DNA of 64,000 nt from Rubrivivax sp. A210 (GTDB taxonomy: Bacteria; Pseudomonadota; Gammaproteobacteria; Burkholderiales; Burkholderiaceae_C). Location: assembly GCF_904426505.1 (NCBI RefSeq), contig NZ_CAJGBN010000001.1, positions 124,001 through 188,000 of the forward strand. The letters are read 5' to 3'. The notes below the pieces were generated by a model. It was not told the origin of the DNA, searched no databases, and was given only the letters and a program-made list of their open reading frames with translations. Both the position numbers and the translations under genes were made by a program. Positions 1 through 8,449 of the stretch are shown piece by piece. The number at the start of each line of letters is the position of its first letter. Positions within the stretch are counted from its first letter, which is position 1.

Positions 1-589
1 ACACCACCAGCTGCACCTGTTGACCCACCGGCACCGCCGTGCCGGAGAGCGGCAACTGCATCAGCACGCGTGCGTCGGCGAACTGCGAGCCGGGGTTGGC
101 CACCGGCACGTCGCTGCCGGTGATGTCGAGCACGCGGGCCACGGAGATCTGCAGATTGGCGAGCGCTGCCAGTGCCTCGGCCAGCGTGAGGCCGAAGACC
201 GATGGCATGAAGGCGCCGCTCGGGCTGAGCGCGACTGCCTGCACCCCCGCCTCGGGCACGGTGACGTTCAGCGTCGCCGGCTGGAAGCCGGTGGCCGACA
301 CCTGCAGCGTGTAGCTGCCCGGCCGCAAGCCCGGAAACATGTGCTGCGTGGATGGCGGCAGCGGCGGCACGGCATCGAAGGCGATGCCGTCACTGCGCAG
401 CGCCGAGACGCGCACCTGGGCCAGGTCGGCGCCGGCGGCGCTGATCTGCACTTTGAGCGCCGTGGCCTCGGTGTTCTCAAGGAAGGTGTGGACCTGGCCC
501 AGCGCGTTGACGACGTCATTCCACGCCTGCGCGGTGAGCGGTTCGCCGGGGTTGACGAGCTTCTTGATGAAGGGAGGGTCGAAAATCAT
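1..589 (-). CDS. CIS-associated protein with a PASTA-like domain (3' end outside window)
   Basis: The frame opens at ATG 589 (MIFDPPFIKKLVNPGEP) and stays open to the window edge, giving 196 visible residues. The first 60 or so residues look like a small helical attachment region (LTAQAWNDVVNALGQVHTFL). A beta-rich segment follows that resembles carboxypeptidase-regulatory or PEGA folds (PGLRPGSYTLQVSATGFQ). The visible end matches the PASTA pattern: MPSVFGLTLAEALAAL, then PLSGTAVPVGQQVQLVV. PASTA domains are known to bind peptidoglycan or beta-lactam-like ligands. The gene starts 16 bases after the stop of the gpI-slot gene and is co-directional, so it belongs to the CIS operon, in the place where fibre or accessory baseplate genes sit in phage tails. 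The role in target recognition is inference; the PASTA-like match is from reading alone. Confidence 0.7.
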   Translation of the reverse strand, partial: MIFDPPFIKKLVNPGEPLTAQAWNDVVNALGQVHTFLENTEATALKVQISAAGADLAQVRVSALRSDGIAFDAVPPLPPSTQHMFPGLRPGSYTLQVSATGFQPATLNVTVPEAGVQAVALSPSGAFMPSVFGLTLAEALAALANLQISVARVLDITGSDVPVANPGSQFADARVLMQLPLSGTAVPVGQQVQLVV

Positions 590-605
590 GGGGTCACTCC
601 TCGGG

Positions 606-2234
606 TCAGACCGGGGCCTCAGCCCACAGCCGGGTGCCGGCGCGCAGCGCCTCGATGGGATCGTCGCCCTCGCCGCTGGTCAGCGTGCCGCCGCCCAGCG
701 TCCAGCGGTCTTCGATGTATTCGACGGCCAGCGCCACGCCCAGCGGGCGGAAGCGCTCGACGGCGCGTGCCACCGCCTGCAGCGTGAGTACGCCCTCGGC
801 GTCGTCGGCGCGCCAGGCGCGAAAGCGCGGCGGGATCAGCAGCCGGGCGGCAAAGGCGCGGTGCTCCTGCCAGCTCAGTGCCACGCGCGCCGCGGTGGTG
901 CCGGGTGGCGTGGCGGTGGCAAAGACCGAACCGTCGAAGAGCGCGGCGCCGGTGCGCGGCGTCACACCGCGCGGCGCCGGCAGTTCGAGCGAGGCGAAAT
1001 GCGCCTGCTGCACGAAGAAGGCCAGCCGCGTGATGCCCACGCCTATGCCCGGCATGGGCAGGCTCTCGCCGGCCGAAGGGAAGCCGGCCGCGCGGTCGAG
1101 CGCAGTGGCCGCCGGCGCGCCCAGCGGCACGGTGACGGCAAAGTTGGCCGGCCGCGCCCCGCCCGGCGTCGCCGCGGCCGGTGTGTCGCCCTGGAAGACG
1201 GCGTCGGTAGCGGCGGGCGCTATCGCATCGGCAAAGGAGGCGCCCTGCCAGGCATAGGCGCGCGAGGTGACGTCGGCGCCATCGAGCAGCACGCGGCCGT
1301 CCTCGTTGAAGACCAGCTCAGAACCGGCTGGCACCGTGCCATCGAAGCCGACGCCGTGGCCCTCGTCGCGGTTGACCAGCATCGGGCCTATGGTGTGGTC
1401 GAGCTCGCCGGTGATGCGCACCTGCATCAGCGCGCGCTCGAAGCCGCGGCGCGTGAGCGTGAAAAGCTCGGCGTGGGCGCGCGGCGTGTTGTCGGTGCTG
1501 TCACGCCAGAGCGGGTTTTCTTCGATGCCGATCAGCTCTTCGGCCGGCTCCAGCGTCTCGTCGACCTCGCCGCCGGCGGCCGGCACGCCATGCGCCAGGC
1601 GCAGCGTGTCGTTGACGCGGGCTGCATGCCAGTAGCGATCGGCGCTGTGGACGATCTCGCCGAGTTGCAGATCCAGCGCCGCGGCGGCGCCCCGCAGCAT
1701 GGCCCCCACCGTGCCATTGCCTTCGAGATGGATGGATGCGGCCTCGGCGACGCGGCGGCGCACCGCGTCGGCCAGGCGCCCGCGGCGCAGCGCCTTGGCG
1801 GCCTGGGCCGAGAGACGGGCCACGGCGCGGGCGGCGTCGGCCGGCGCGGCCGGGTCGGCAAAGAGCGGCAGCACGTCCACACCGCCCTCGGCCGCGAGCG
1901 GCGCCCACAGCGCCACCAGGTCTTGGGCGGCGGCCTCGCGGCCATCGTCGTCGGCCGCGGTGTCCAATGCCTTCTGCAACTCGGCGGCACGGCGGAAGCG
2001 GCCGATCAGCACCTCGAACTCGGCCAGAGTCATGCCGTGCAGCGCGGCCAGGCGCCAGAGGTCGGTCAGCTCATCCGCATCGCCCAGCCGGTGCGAGCGC
2101 CGCACCGCGGCCAGCGCGGCGGCCAGCACATCGAGCTGCAGCGCGCCGGCCTGCACCACCGTGCCCAGCAGCTTGCCGGGACGGCCGGCCTCGAGGTGGG
2201 CCGGAAAGCGCGAGAGGATCTGGGTGGCGCGCAT
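606..2234 (-). CDS. Large baseplate protein in the gpI (tail protein I) position
   Basis: This 542-residue soluble protein has no signal peptide or membrane segment. The first 100 residues are helical (ILSRFPAHLEAGRPGKLLGTVV, then LWRLAALHGMTLAEFEVLIGRF). The rest is mixed and beta-rich with no family I can name confidently. It follows the gpJ-like gene by 9 bases, which is where phages P2 and Mu place gpI or gp48, the protein completing the baseplate wedge. Those phage proteins are usually about 200 residues, so this would be a much enlarged version carrying extra domains. The assignment is positional; the C-terminal part might bear receptor-binding or decoration domains. Confidence 0.5.
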   Translation of the reverse strand: MRATQILSRFPAHLEAGRPGKLLGTVVQAGALQLDVLAAALAAVRRSHRLGDADELTDLWRLAALHGMTLAEFEVLIGRFRRAAELQKALDTAADDDGREAAAQDLVALWAPLAAEGGVDVLPLFADPAAPADAARAVARLSAQAAKALRRGRLADAVRRRVAEAASIHLEGNGTVGAMLRGAAAALDLQLGEIVHSADRYWHAARVNDTLRLAHGVPAAGGEVDETLEPAEELIGIEENPLWRDSTDNTPRAHAELFTLTRRGFERALMQVRITGELDHTIGPMLVNRDEGHGVGFDGTVPAGSELVFNEDGRVLLDGADVTSRAYAWQGASFADAIAPAATDAVFQGDTPAAATPGGARPANFAVTVPLGAPAATALDRAAGFPSAGESLPMPGIGVGITRLAFFVQQAHFASLELPAPRGVTPRTGAALFDGSVFATATPPGTTAARVALSWQEHRAFAARLLIPPRFRAWRADDAEGVLTLQAVARAVERFRPLGVALAVEYIEDRWTLGGGTLTSGEGDDPIEALRAGTRLWAEAPV

Positions 2235-2243
2235 GGCTGGGCT

Positions 2244-4061
2244 TCAGACGCTGCCGGCCAGCGTGACGCGGCGTATCCACAGCCGCTCCAGGCCCGACAG
2301 CGGCACTTGCACGTCCTGCTGGTGCAGGCGCACGCCGGCGTCGACGTATTCGGCCTGGTAGTGCAGGTCGGACAGCGTGTAGCTGGCGGTCTCGGGCACC
2401 AGGTTCTTGAGCAGGGCCGGGCTCAGCACGGCGCCGGTGGCCAGTGCGGCGACGCCGTCCTTCAACCTTGTGGCGGCCTCGGTGCGCGCCACTTCGCGCG
2501 CCGTGGCCGGGTCGCCCAGCAGGCCGGCGCCCTGCAGTGTGAAGTCCACCGTGACGTCGAGCATGATCAGCGAGCCGCCGATCTGCACGTCGACGACGCC
2601 GGCCACCGGCCGCACCGTGGGGTTGTCCATCAGCAGATTGCGCCGGCGCGGGCTGGCGGGGTCGTTCTGCGGCCAGATCTCGAGCGCCACGTCGAGCACG
2701 CCGGGCAGGGCGATGAGCTGGCCGACGAGGCGGTTGTAGACCAGAGCCTCGCCGATGCCGGCCTCGGCGATGAAGGCCTGGACGACATCGCTGCCCTGGC
2801 GCTCTAGTTCGGCGCGCGCCTCGGGCGCCAGGGCCAGCGCGGCCGGGGTCAGCTCGACGTTGACATCGACAGGCAGGAACTTGAGCCCCGTGTCGGCGAT
2901 GCCCAGCGTGGCCGGCTCATCGTCGTCATCGGCCACCACGCCGCCGCCGGGCGTGGCCGTGCCGGGGGGCAGCGGGGCGTCGATGTCATGCTCGATGCGC
3001 ACGCCCAGCGGCCGCGTGCGCTCGATCAGGGCCACCGCCTGGGCCACGGTGGTGGTTCGCTCGCTTTCGCTGGCGGCCTCGGGCAGGGCCACGGTGAGCT
3101 TGACCACGCCCGGGTGGGCCAGGTAGTCCTCGGCGATGCGCACGTCCTTCTCGCGCAGGCCGGGCAGGCTGGTCAGTGCCGACAGCAGGGCGCCGGTGGT
3201 GGCCAGGCCGGCGCCTTCGTGGGCGCGCTGGATGCGGGCGCGCAGCAGGGCGTCGCTCTCGTCGGCGCCGGCAAAGCGCGTGGGCTGGGCGTTGGCGACG
3301 CTGTCGATGCCGAGGATGGGCCGGTTGACGACGCGGATGGCGCCGGCCGCCACCACGCCGGCGGCGCCGGGCTCGAGCGCCACCACCGGCACTTCGACCG
3401 AGAGATTGCCGCGCTGCAGCGTGCGGTCTTCGGTGGTCTCGAATTGCATCGCTGGCGCATCGGCCGTGGACAGCCGCGTGCCGGCGTCTATCGTTACGTC
3501 GCCCGGCGCCGGCGTGCTGCGCGCGAACACCACGCTGCCGCTGGCGGCCAGGCGCTGGCGGCGCTGCACGCCCACCAGGCGCGCCAGTTGATCCAGGTCG
3601 CGGCCCTCGGCGGTCTCGACGAAGCCGGCGCGGTAGACGCCTTCGAGCTGGCGCGACAGCACCGCGAAATCGCGCGCAAAGCTCTCGGCCAGCAGCCGCG
3701 TGACGCTGCCCACGTTGCGGTCGGTGAGCAGGCGCTCGGCGTCGGCGCGCTCGTAGGCTGCATAGAAGGCGCTGCCCTCGTCGGGCCAGCGGGCGTCCTT
3801 GGCCGGGCCGCCATCCAGCGTGCGCCAGGTGATGGTGTTGTCGGCCGCCAGCACGAAATCGGTCTGGGGACGGAAACGGAAGAAGGCGCCATCGACCTGG
3901 CCGACCACGCGCACGCTGCCCGCGAGTACCGCTGCCGTGGCGGCCAGGCGGTAGGGCGCCTGCTCGGGCAGGAAACGGAACTGCTCGCGCACATCGCCGC
4001 CAGTGAGCGATGACAGCAGGTCGTCGACGAACTGGGCATAGGGTTCTGCGGCGTAGGTCAT
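2244..4061 (-). CDS. Baseplate J-like protein (gpJ/gp47 family)
   Basis: This 605-residue protein matches the baseplate J family, which forms the long arm of the wedge that contacts the hub and triggers sheath contraction. The N-terminus is helical (YAAEPYAQFVDDLLSSL). A typical J-family core follows around residues 160 to 330: RQRLAASGSVVFARSTPAPG and DVTIDAGTRLSTADAPAMQF, then a loop rich in Ala and Gly (AGAAGVVAAGAIRVVNRPI), then DESDALLRARIQRAHEGAGL. The C-terminal part contains TVRPVAGVVDVQIGGSLIML. It is longer than P2 gpJ (about 300 residues), as is common in non-phage contractile injection systems. It follows the gp25 gene by 15 bases. Confidence 0.9.
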   Translation of the reverse strand: MTYAAEPYAQFVDDLLSSLTGGDVREQFRFLPEQAPYRLAATAAVLAGSVRVVGQVDGAFFRFRPQTDFVLAADNTITWRTLDGGPAKDARWPDEGSAFYAAYERADAERLLTDRNVGSVTRLLAESFARDFAVLSRQLEGVYRAGFVETAEGRDLDQLARLVGVQRRQRLAASGSVVFARSTPAPGDVTIDAGTRLSTADAPAMQFETTEDRTLQRGNLSVEVPVVALEPGAAGVVAAGAIRVVNRPILGIDSVANAQPTRFAGADESDALLRARIQRAHEGAGLATTGALLSALTSLPGLREKDVRIAEDYLAHPGVVKLTVALPEAASESERTTTVAQAVALIERTRPLGVRIEHDIDAPLPPGTATPGGGVVADDDDEPATLGIADTGLKFLPVDVNVELTPAALALAPEARAELERQGSDVVQAFIAEAGIGEALVYNRLVGQLIALPGVLDVALEIWPQNDPASPRRRNLLMDNPTVRPVAGVVDVQIGGSLIMLDVTVDFTLQGAGLLGDPATAREVARTEAATRLKDGVAALATGAVLSPALLKNLVPETASYTLSDLHYQAEYVDAGVRLHQQDVQVPLSGLERLWIRRVTLAGSV

Positions 4062-4076
4062 GGATTCACGCTCCGG

Positions 4077-4547
4077 CTAGACACCCAGGGAAAAGGGCAG
4101 CACCAGGTTGAGGGGCTGTGACACCGCCTGCACGCGCAGCGACAGCGTGATGCGCACCGTCTCGCGCGGCGGCTGGTGGTCGGCAGCGACATCGACGGCC
4201 AGCACGCGCTCGATGCGGGGCTCGTCGCGCAGGGCCTGCAGCACATAAAGCTTGATCAGGTGGCGGGTGCGGTCGACATTGGGCTCGCCGATCAATTCGT
4301 GGTGGCGCGAGCCGTAGTCAGGGTGGCCCAGCGGCGCGAGTTCGCCCTTGCGCGTCTTGAGGCGGTTGGCCAGCGCCTGCTCGAAATCGGCCAGGCCGTC
4401 GGCCAGGGCGATGTCGCGCACGCCGCCGCGGCGCACGGTGTCGAGGTCGGCGTCCTCCCAGAAGCCGCTGCTGGAGCGGTAGTCCAGCAGCAGGTCGCGG
4501 CCCAGCACCGGGGCCAGCGATTCGGCAGTGCGGATCTCGCGGGCCAT
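4077..4547 (-). CDS. Baseplate wedge protein, GPW/gp25 family
   Basis: This is a 156-residue protein with the gp25/gpW lysozyme-like fold signature: LKTRKGELAPLGHPDYGSR near residues 62 to 80, then a helix (TRHLIKLYVLQALRDEPRIE) and a C-terminal beta stretch ending PLNLVLPFSLGV. The family forms the conserved core of the wedge and starts sheath polymerisation. The length is normal for the family (110 to 160). The start codon directly abuts the stop of the PAAR-like gene (no gap), which implies translational coupling. It sits between the tip and gpJ, the usual order. Confidence 0.93.
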   Translation of the reverse strand: MAREIRTAESLAPVLGRDLLLDYRSSSGFWEDADLDTVRRGGVRDIALADGLADFEQALANRLKTRKGELAPLGHPDYGSRHHELIGEPNVDRTRHLIKLYVLQALRDEPRIERVLAVDVAADHQPPRETVRITLSLRVQAVSQPLNLVLPFSLGV

Positions 4548-4880
4548 CTAGGGCGCTCCGGTGTCGGTGATGTAGGGCGCGGCGGGCGGGCCGATGATGG
4601 TGAGCACGCCGGGGCCGGAGGGAATCATGTCGCCCATGCGCACCAGGGGCTGGCCGTTGATCAGCACCGAAGTCGAGCCGCCCGGCCCGATGGGCAGCAC
4701 ATAGGGCACGCCCGAGACGCTGTTGACCATCTGACACAGGCTGCCGGCGGTGGCCAGGGGCTGGCCGCCGGCGGTGGCGATGGCCTGCAGCACGGTGGAG
4801 ATCACACCGGAGTCGGGCGGCCCGGCGGCGCCGGGCGAGAGCAGCACCGCGCAGCCTATGGAGACGGGGGAGCCGGGCAT
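4548..4880 (-). CDS. PAAR-like spike-tip protein
   Basis: A small 110-residue protein rich in Gly, Pro and short beta segments, without helices. It contains the type of repeat seen in PAAR and PAAR-like (DUF4150-type) tips: STSVLINGQPLVRMGDMIP followed by GPGVLTIIGPPAAPYI. Such proteins form a conical cap on the spike trimer and can carry effectors. It lies between the gpV spike gene and gp25, where tip genes are found in contractile injection systems. Canonical metal-binding His and Cys residues are not obvious, so I call it PAAR-like, not PAAR. Confidence 0.75.
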   Translation of the reverse strand: MPGSPVSIGCAVLLSPGAAGPPDSGVISTVLQAIATAGGQPLATAGSLCQMVNSVSGVPYVLPIGPGGSTSVLINGQPLVRMGDMIPSGPGVLTIIGPPAAPYITDTGAP

Positions 4881-4900
4881 GGTCTTCGTCCTCTTGCCGC

Positions 4901-5581
4901 TCAGCTGGGGCTGAACTGGATGTTGCCGCCCAGCGTGATCGCCGGGGCCTTGAGCTGGGCGCTGCCCTGGCCCTCGACCTTGGTGGCCACGCCTGAGAGA
5001 CTGAGATTGCCCTGGGCCTTGAGGTCGATGTTGCCGCTAGCCTCGACGCTGAAATCGCCCTGAGTCTTGATCGTGAGCTTGGCCGCCGAGGTGATGGCGA
5101 CATCGCCGTCCTTGTTGACGACCAGCTCGGTGCCGCCGAGCTTGACGGTGAGGTGCTCGTCGTCCAGCGTCAGCGTGACATCGCTGCCCAGCTCGATATG
5201 GACGCGGCGCAGCGAGGCGTCGCCGCCGGCGTCGCTGGGGATGTAGACCGTCTCGCCAGCCTTGGCCACGGGCGGGCGCACCTGGGCGTCGTAGAGCGAG
5301 CCCACCACCACCGGCGCGTTCAGCTCGCCCTGGATGAAGAGCACCAGCACGGTGTCGCCCACCTGGGGCAGGCAGGCCAGGCCGAGGCGGCCGACGGCCA
5401 CCGCCACATGCTGAAGCTCGACCCCGGTGGCGACCAGGCGCACGCCGACCTGGTGGTTGTCGTCGCTGCCGTCGTCGGCACGCGGGAACACGGCGGTGAC
5501 CACGCCCAGCTCGGGCCCGCGCTGCCGCGCCAGCTCGTCGCGCACGATGGCGCGCAGGGTGTCGAGGATTTCGGTGCTCAT
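4901..5581 (-). CDS. Spike protein, gpV / VgrG C-terminal type
   Basis: A 226-residue protein in two parts. Residues 1 to about 95 form an OB-fold of the baseplate-assembly V family (GVVTAVFPRADD, then LACLPQVGDTVLVLFIQGEL and APVVVGSLYD). Residues from about 120 to the end are repetitive beta strands of the triple-stranded beta-helix kind (KLTIKTQGDFSVEASGNIDL, KAQGNLSLSGVATKVEG). The family trimerises into the membrane-piercing needle. Its ATG overlaps the stop of the hub gene by four bases, so hub and spike are translationally coupled; in VgrG these two parts are one polypeptide. Confidence 0.93.
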   Translation of the reverse strand: MSTEILDTLRAIVRDELARQRGPELGVVTAVFPRADDGSDDNHQVGVRLVATGVELQHVAVAVGRLGLACLPQVGDTVLVLFIQGELNAPVVVGSLYDAQVRPPVAKAGETVYIPSDAGGDASLRRVHIELGSDVTLTLDDEHLTVKLGGTELVVNKDGDVAITSAAKLTIKTQGDFSVEASGNIDLKAQGNLSLSGVATKVEGQGSAQLKAPAITLGGNIQFSPS

Positions 5582-6534
5582 GAAGGCGCACCTTCCACGC
5601 GCAGGCGCGTCAGAAAGCCGCTGGCGCCGTCCAGCGTGTGCAGCACGGCGCGCACGCGCAGGGCGCCGGGGTCGCCGCCGGGCAGATCCTGCAGCTGAAC
5701 CACGTCGCCCGGGCGCAGGGCCGGCCGGCCGGGCAGCAGCAATTCGCCGCGCACGGAAGATCTCTTGGCGCGGGCGCTCAGGCCGTCGGCCACGCCCTGG
5801 GCGCCGTCGCTGCTGGCCAGGCCGGCGGGCAGCAGGGTGGGGCCGGCACCGGCGCCCACCGGGTCGTGACGCAACCAGTGCCAGCGCGCCTCGCCCTGCT
5901 CGCTACCGGCGCCCGCCGCGGCCACGGCCGCGGGCGTGGCTTCGGCCACCGTGCTGAGGCGCCAGTCCAGCAGGTCGGCGCCGTAGCGCAACAGCGTGGG
6001 CGCGGCCGGCGAGCCGGCGGGAACGAAGCGCAGGCTGCCGTCGGCCGCCGAGCACAGGTCGGCATCGACCAGACGCGCCAGATCCTGCAAATGGCGCCAC
6101 AGCGGCCGGCGGTTGTCGACATGCCAGGCCGGCAGCTTGAGCGTGGCCAGGGCCTGGTCGATCTGCACCTCGCCGGCGAGGTCGCGCACGATGTCGGCCA
6201 CGCTCTGGTTGAGGAAGGCCTGCGACTTGCTGCCGCGGCTGAGCGCGAGGGTGGCTGCCAGCGCGTCCAGCACCACCTGCTGCGGCTGCTGGCTGCGCGC
6301 CTGCAACTCGCCGGCAAAGACCTCGGTCTCGTCGTCGCGCTCGCCCAGGGCGATCGTGACCGTCGCGCCCGGCGCCGCATCGGCGAACTTCGAGCCCGGC
6401 CACAACACGAGCTGGGCGCTGTCGTGGCCGCCGTCGCCGGCCAGAGCGAGTTTCAGGCGCACGAGGCCGGATTCGTCGGCGCCCAGCGCTTGGCCGTCGA
6501 CGGTGAGGCGGGCGTAGGGGCGGGAGAGGGCCAT
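5578..6534 (-). CDS. Baseplate hub protein, phage late-control gpD family
   Basis: 318 residues from ATG 6534 (MALSRPYARLTVDGQ), chosen because it sits just downstream of the preceding stop and the upstream part of the open frame is unlike protein. Features typical of gpD and the N-terminal part of VgrG are visible: a first beta domain (VRLKLALAGDGGHDSAQLVLWPG), then SQAFLNQSVADIVRDLAGE and PAWHVDNRRPLWRHLQDLAR in the middle, and a final barrel with GRPALRPGDVVQLQDLPGG. The protein trimerises at the tube base and holds the spike. Length is normal for the family. Confidence 0.85.
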   Translation of the reverse strand: MALSRPYARLTVDGQALGADESGLVRLKLALAGDGGHDSAQLVLWPGSKFADAAPGATVTIALGERDDETEVFAGELQARSQQPQQVVLDALAATLALSRGSKSQAFLNQSVADIVRDLAGEVQIDQALATLKLPAWHVDNRRPLWRHLQDLARLVDADLCSAADGSLRFVPAGSPAAPTLLRYGADLLDWRLSTVAEATPAAVAAAGAGSEQGEARWHWLRHDPVGAGAGPTLLPAGLASSDGAQGVADGLSARAKRSSVRGELLLPGRPALRPGDVVQLQDLPGGDPGALRVRAVLHTLDGASGFLTRLRVEGAPS

Positions 6535-6548
6535 GGATGTCTCGCGCG

Positions 6549-7913
6549 CTAGCTGCGCACGGCCCCCAGGTCGATGCCGTCGCGCTCGGCCTCGCGGCGC
6601 AGTGCGCGCGCCAGGCGTTCGAGCAGGGCCTCGTCGGATTCGGCGGCGGCCGGGCAGGGGGCGGCGGCGCCGGCCCTGGCTTCTGCCGCCGTGCCGTCGT
6701 TGGCGGCGGCCGTCGGCGCGGTGGTCCATGCGCCCGCAGAAGGCGAGGCAGCGGCTGGTGCATTGCTGGCGGCGGCTGCCGACGCTGCGGCGGCGCGCGC
6801 CGCCAGGCCGCGCAGGCCCGTCAGGCCGGAGGCTGCAGCCGCCATGCCTGCGGCGATGCCGGCGCCCAGGCCTGCCGCCCCGGCTGCTGCGGAGCTTGCC
6901 GACTGGCCGACTTCGTGGGCAGGGGCCTGGTCCCTGCCATCGCGGACCGGGCCTTCTGCCGCCCGCGGCCGACGCGGCGGGGCCGAAGTCATTGCGTCGG
7001 CCAGCGCCTGCCGGGCACCGCCCAGCCCTGGAAACTGGCTGGACATGGTCGAGCCCAGACCGGTGCCCAGACCAGGAGCCAGCCCGACACCGAGACCGGC
7101 ACCGAGACCGGCACCCAGGGGACTCGTCGCCTGTGCGACGAGGGACTGCAAGGCGCTGCCCAGCGCCGGCCCCTTGCCCAGCAGTTCCAGCAGCGACTCG
7201 ATGCGGTCCAGGCCGCTGGCGGGGCCGGACGCGGTGGCAACGTTGACGGCCCGCGGCCTGGTGCTTGTTGCCGTGGACCGGGTGCCTGCCGGCGCCGAGG
7301 CGGCTTCGGCACGGGGTACGCCGGGGCCGATCAGGCCGGCTTCGCTGAAGGCGGCATGCACGGCGGCGCCGAATGGCACCGAATGGCCGCCTGCGGGCGC
7401 CAGGGCCTGGGTGAAGGCGGCGCCCAGCCCGGCGCGCTCAAAACGAGCGACCAGGGTCTCCTGGGCCTCGGCGGCGGCGCGGCTGGGGGCCTGCTTCGCA
7501 GCAGGAGCCACCACCGGCCGCCGCGGGGGGTGCGGGTCCGCCAGGCCGGCCAGCGCCTTGGCCATCGCCGCGCCGGCCAGCGAAGGGATGGCAGCCAAGG
7601 GCGCGGTTGGCAGGCCATGCCTGCGCCGCCCCGCCGTAGCCGCGTCCTCACCGTCGCCATCACCCTCTGCCTCCGGGGGCGCCGCCGCCAAGGCGGCCAG
7701 CGCCGCACCGAGGCCCAACCCGGCCCGGCTGCCCATGGCCAGCGGTGCCTGGGTCAGGGCCGTCAGCGGGTCGGCGAGCAGGGGCAACTCACCCAGCGGG
7801 CTGCCCAGGCGTTCCAGCTGCTCCTGCGCCCCCGCCGCCTCGGCGCGCTGCTGCGCTGGCGCGGCAGCGTCGCGCCAGAGCTTGGACAGCAGCGGGTGCA
7901 GCGGGGAGGTCAT
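6549..7913 (-). CDS. Low-complexity protein in the tape-measure position
   Basis: A 454-residue protein rich in Ala, Gly and Pro. The N-terminus is helical (SPLHPLLSKLWRDAAAPAQQ). The middle has a Gly-Leu repeat (about residues 268 to 296, period two to four residues). A hydrophobic Ala/Gly stretch (about 340 to 390) and a charged helix (DEALLERLARALRREAERDG) close the protein. No enzymatic motif was found. It occupies the slot between the assembly chaperone and the hub where phages keep the tape measure protein. If it were fully helical it would measure roughly 70 nm, but much of it looks disordered. Tape measure is therefore a positional guess; a scaffold or tube-lumen protein is equally possible. 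Confidence 0.5.
   Translation of the reverse strand: MTSPLHPLLSKLWRDAAAPAQQRAEAAGAQEQLERLGSPLGELPLLADPLTALTQAPLAMGSRAGLGLGAALAALAAAPPEAEGDGDGEDAATAGRRRHGLPTAPLAAIPSLAGAAMAKALAGLADPHPPRRPVVAPAAKQAPSRAAAEAQETLVARFERAGLGAAFTQALAPAGGHSVPFGAAVHAAFSEAGLIGPGVPRAEAASAPAGTRSTATSTRPRAVNVATASGPASGLDRIESLLELLGKGPALGSALQSLVAQATSPLGAGLGAGLGVGLAPGLGTGLGSTMSSQFPGLGGARQALADAMTSAPPRRPRAAEGPVRDGRDQAPAHEVGQSASSAAAGAAGLGAGIAAGMAAAASGLTGLRGLAARAAAASAAAASNAPAAASPSAGAWTTAPTAAANDGTAAEARAGAAAPCPAAAESDEALLERLARALRREAERDGIDLGAVRS
7089..7112. repeat. 12-bp tandem duplication inside a Gly-Leu coding repeat
   Basis: Two perfect copies of accgagaccggc lie head to tail, with degenerate relatives on either side (about 7044 to 7120). 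They encode the Gly-Leu-rich repeat of the tape-measure-slot protein and could expand or contract by slippage without breaking the frame. Confidence 0.8.
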
Positions 7914-7929
7914 GGTCAGTGCCGGGCTT

Positions 7930-8433
7930 TCAGACGGCGCGCCGCACGGCCGGTGCGGCAGCGTTGGCGGGCCGCTCGTCGCGGGCCAGCATTTCCAGGT
8001 AGAGCAGGATCTGGCCGACGGTGAGGGCCGAGCACTCGGCCGGCGTCCAGCCGAATTCGCGCGCCAGCACGAAGCAGGCGCGGGTGAGCGGCGCCTTGAT
8101 GGCTTGTTCCAGATCGTCGTCGGCGATCGAAAGGCCCGACAGGCGGTTGACCTCGCCGAGCAGGAACTGCAGCAACCCCGCCGACAGCCCCTGCACCTGC
8201 TCGACAGCCAGCTTGGGCTCGACCAGGGCCTCGCGCACCATCAGCACGCTGGCCAGCAGGCGCTCGTCGCGCGACGCCTGGGCCACGCGCTGAACCTGGG
8301 CCGCGGTGAGCGGGCGCAGCAGCACATGGCCGGGCGCCGCGCCCTCGGGCAGCAGGGCCGCGGGCAGGCTCACGCGGTGCGTGGCCTGGGCGCCGGCCAG
8401 CAGGTCGTCGGCGGAGAGGGCGCGCGTGCTCAC
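7930..8433 (-). CDS. Tail-assembly-chaperone-like protein
   Basis: A 167-residue, mostly helical protein with a short beta N-terminus. The segment HVLLRPLTAAQVQRVAQASR followed by KLAVEQVQGLSAGLLQFLLGEVNRLSG resembles phage tail assembly chaperones, which coat the tape measure protein during tail building and begin with a strand followed by 'LRPLT' or similar. It lies right after the tube gene (16-base gap), the standard position. I see no sign of the programmed frameshift that gives a longer second product in many phages. The C-terminus (PANAAAPAVRRAV) is probably disordered. Confidence 0.6.
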   Translation of the reverse strand: MSTRALSADDLLAGAQATHRVSLPAALLPEGAAPGHVLLRPLTAAQVQRVAQASRDERLLASVLMVREALVEPKLAVEQVQGLSAGLLQFLLGEVNRLSGLSIADDDLEQAIKAPLTRACFVLAREFGWTPAECSALTVGQILLYLEMLARDERPANAAAPAVRRAV

Positions 8434-8449
8434 GATGCGTACCGGCAGC

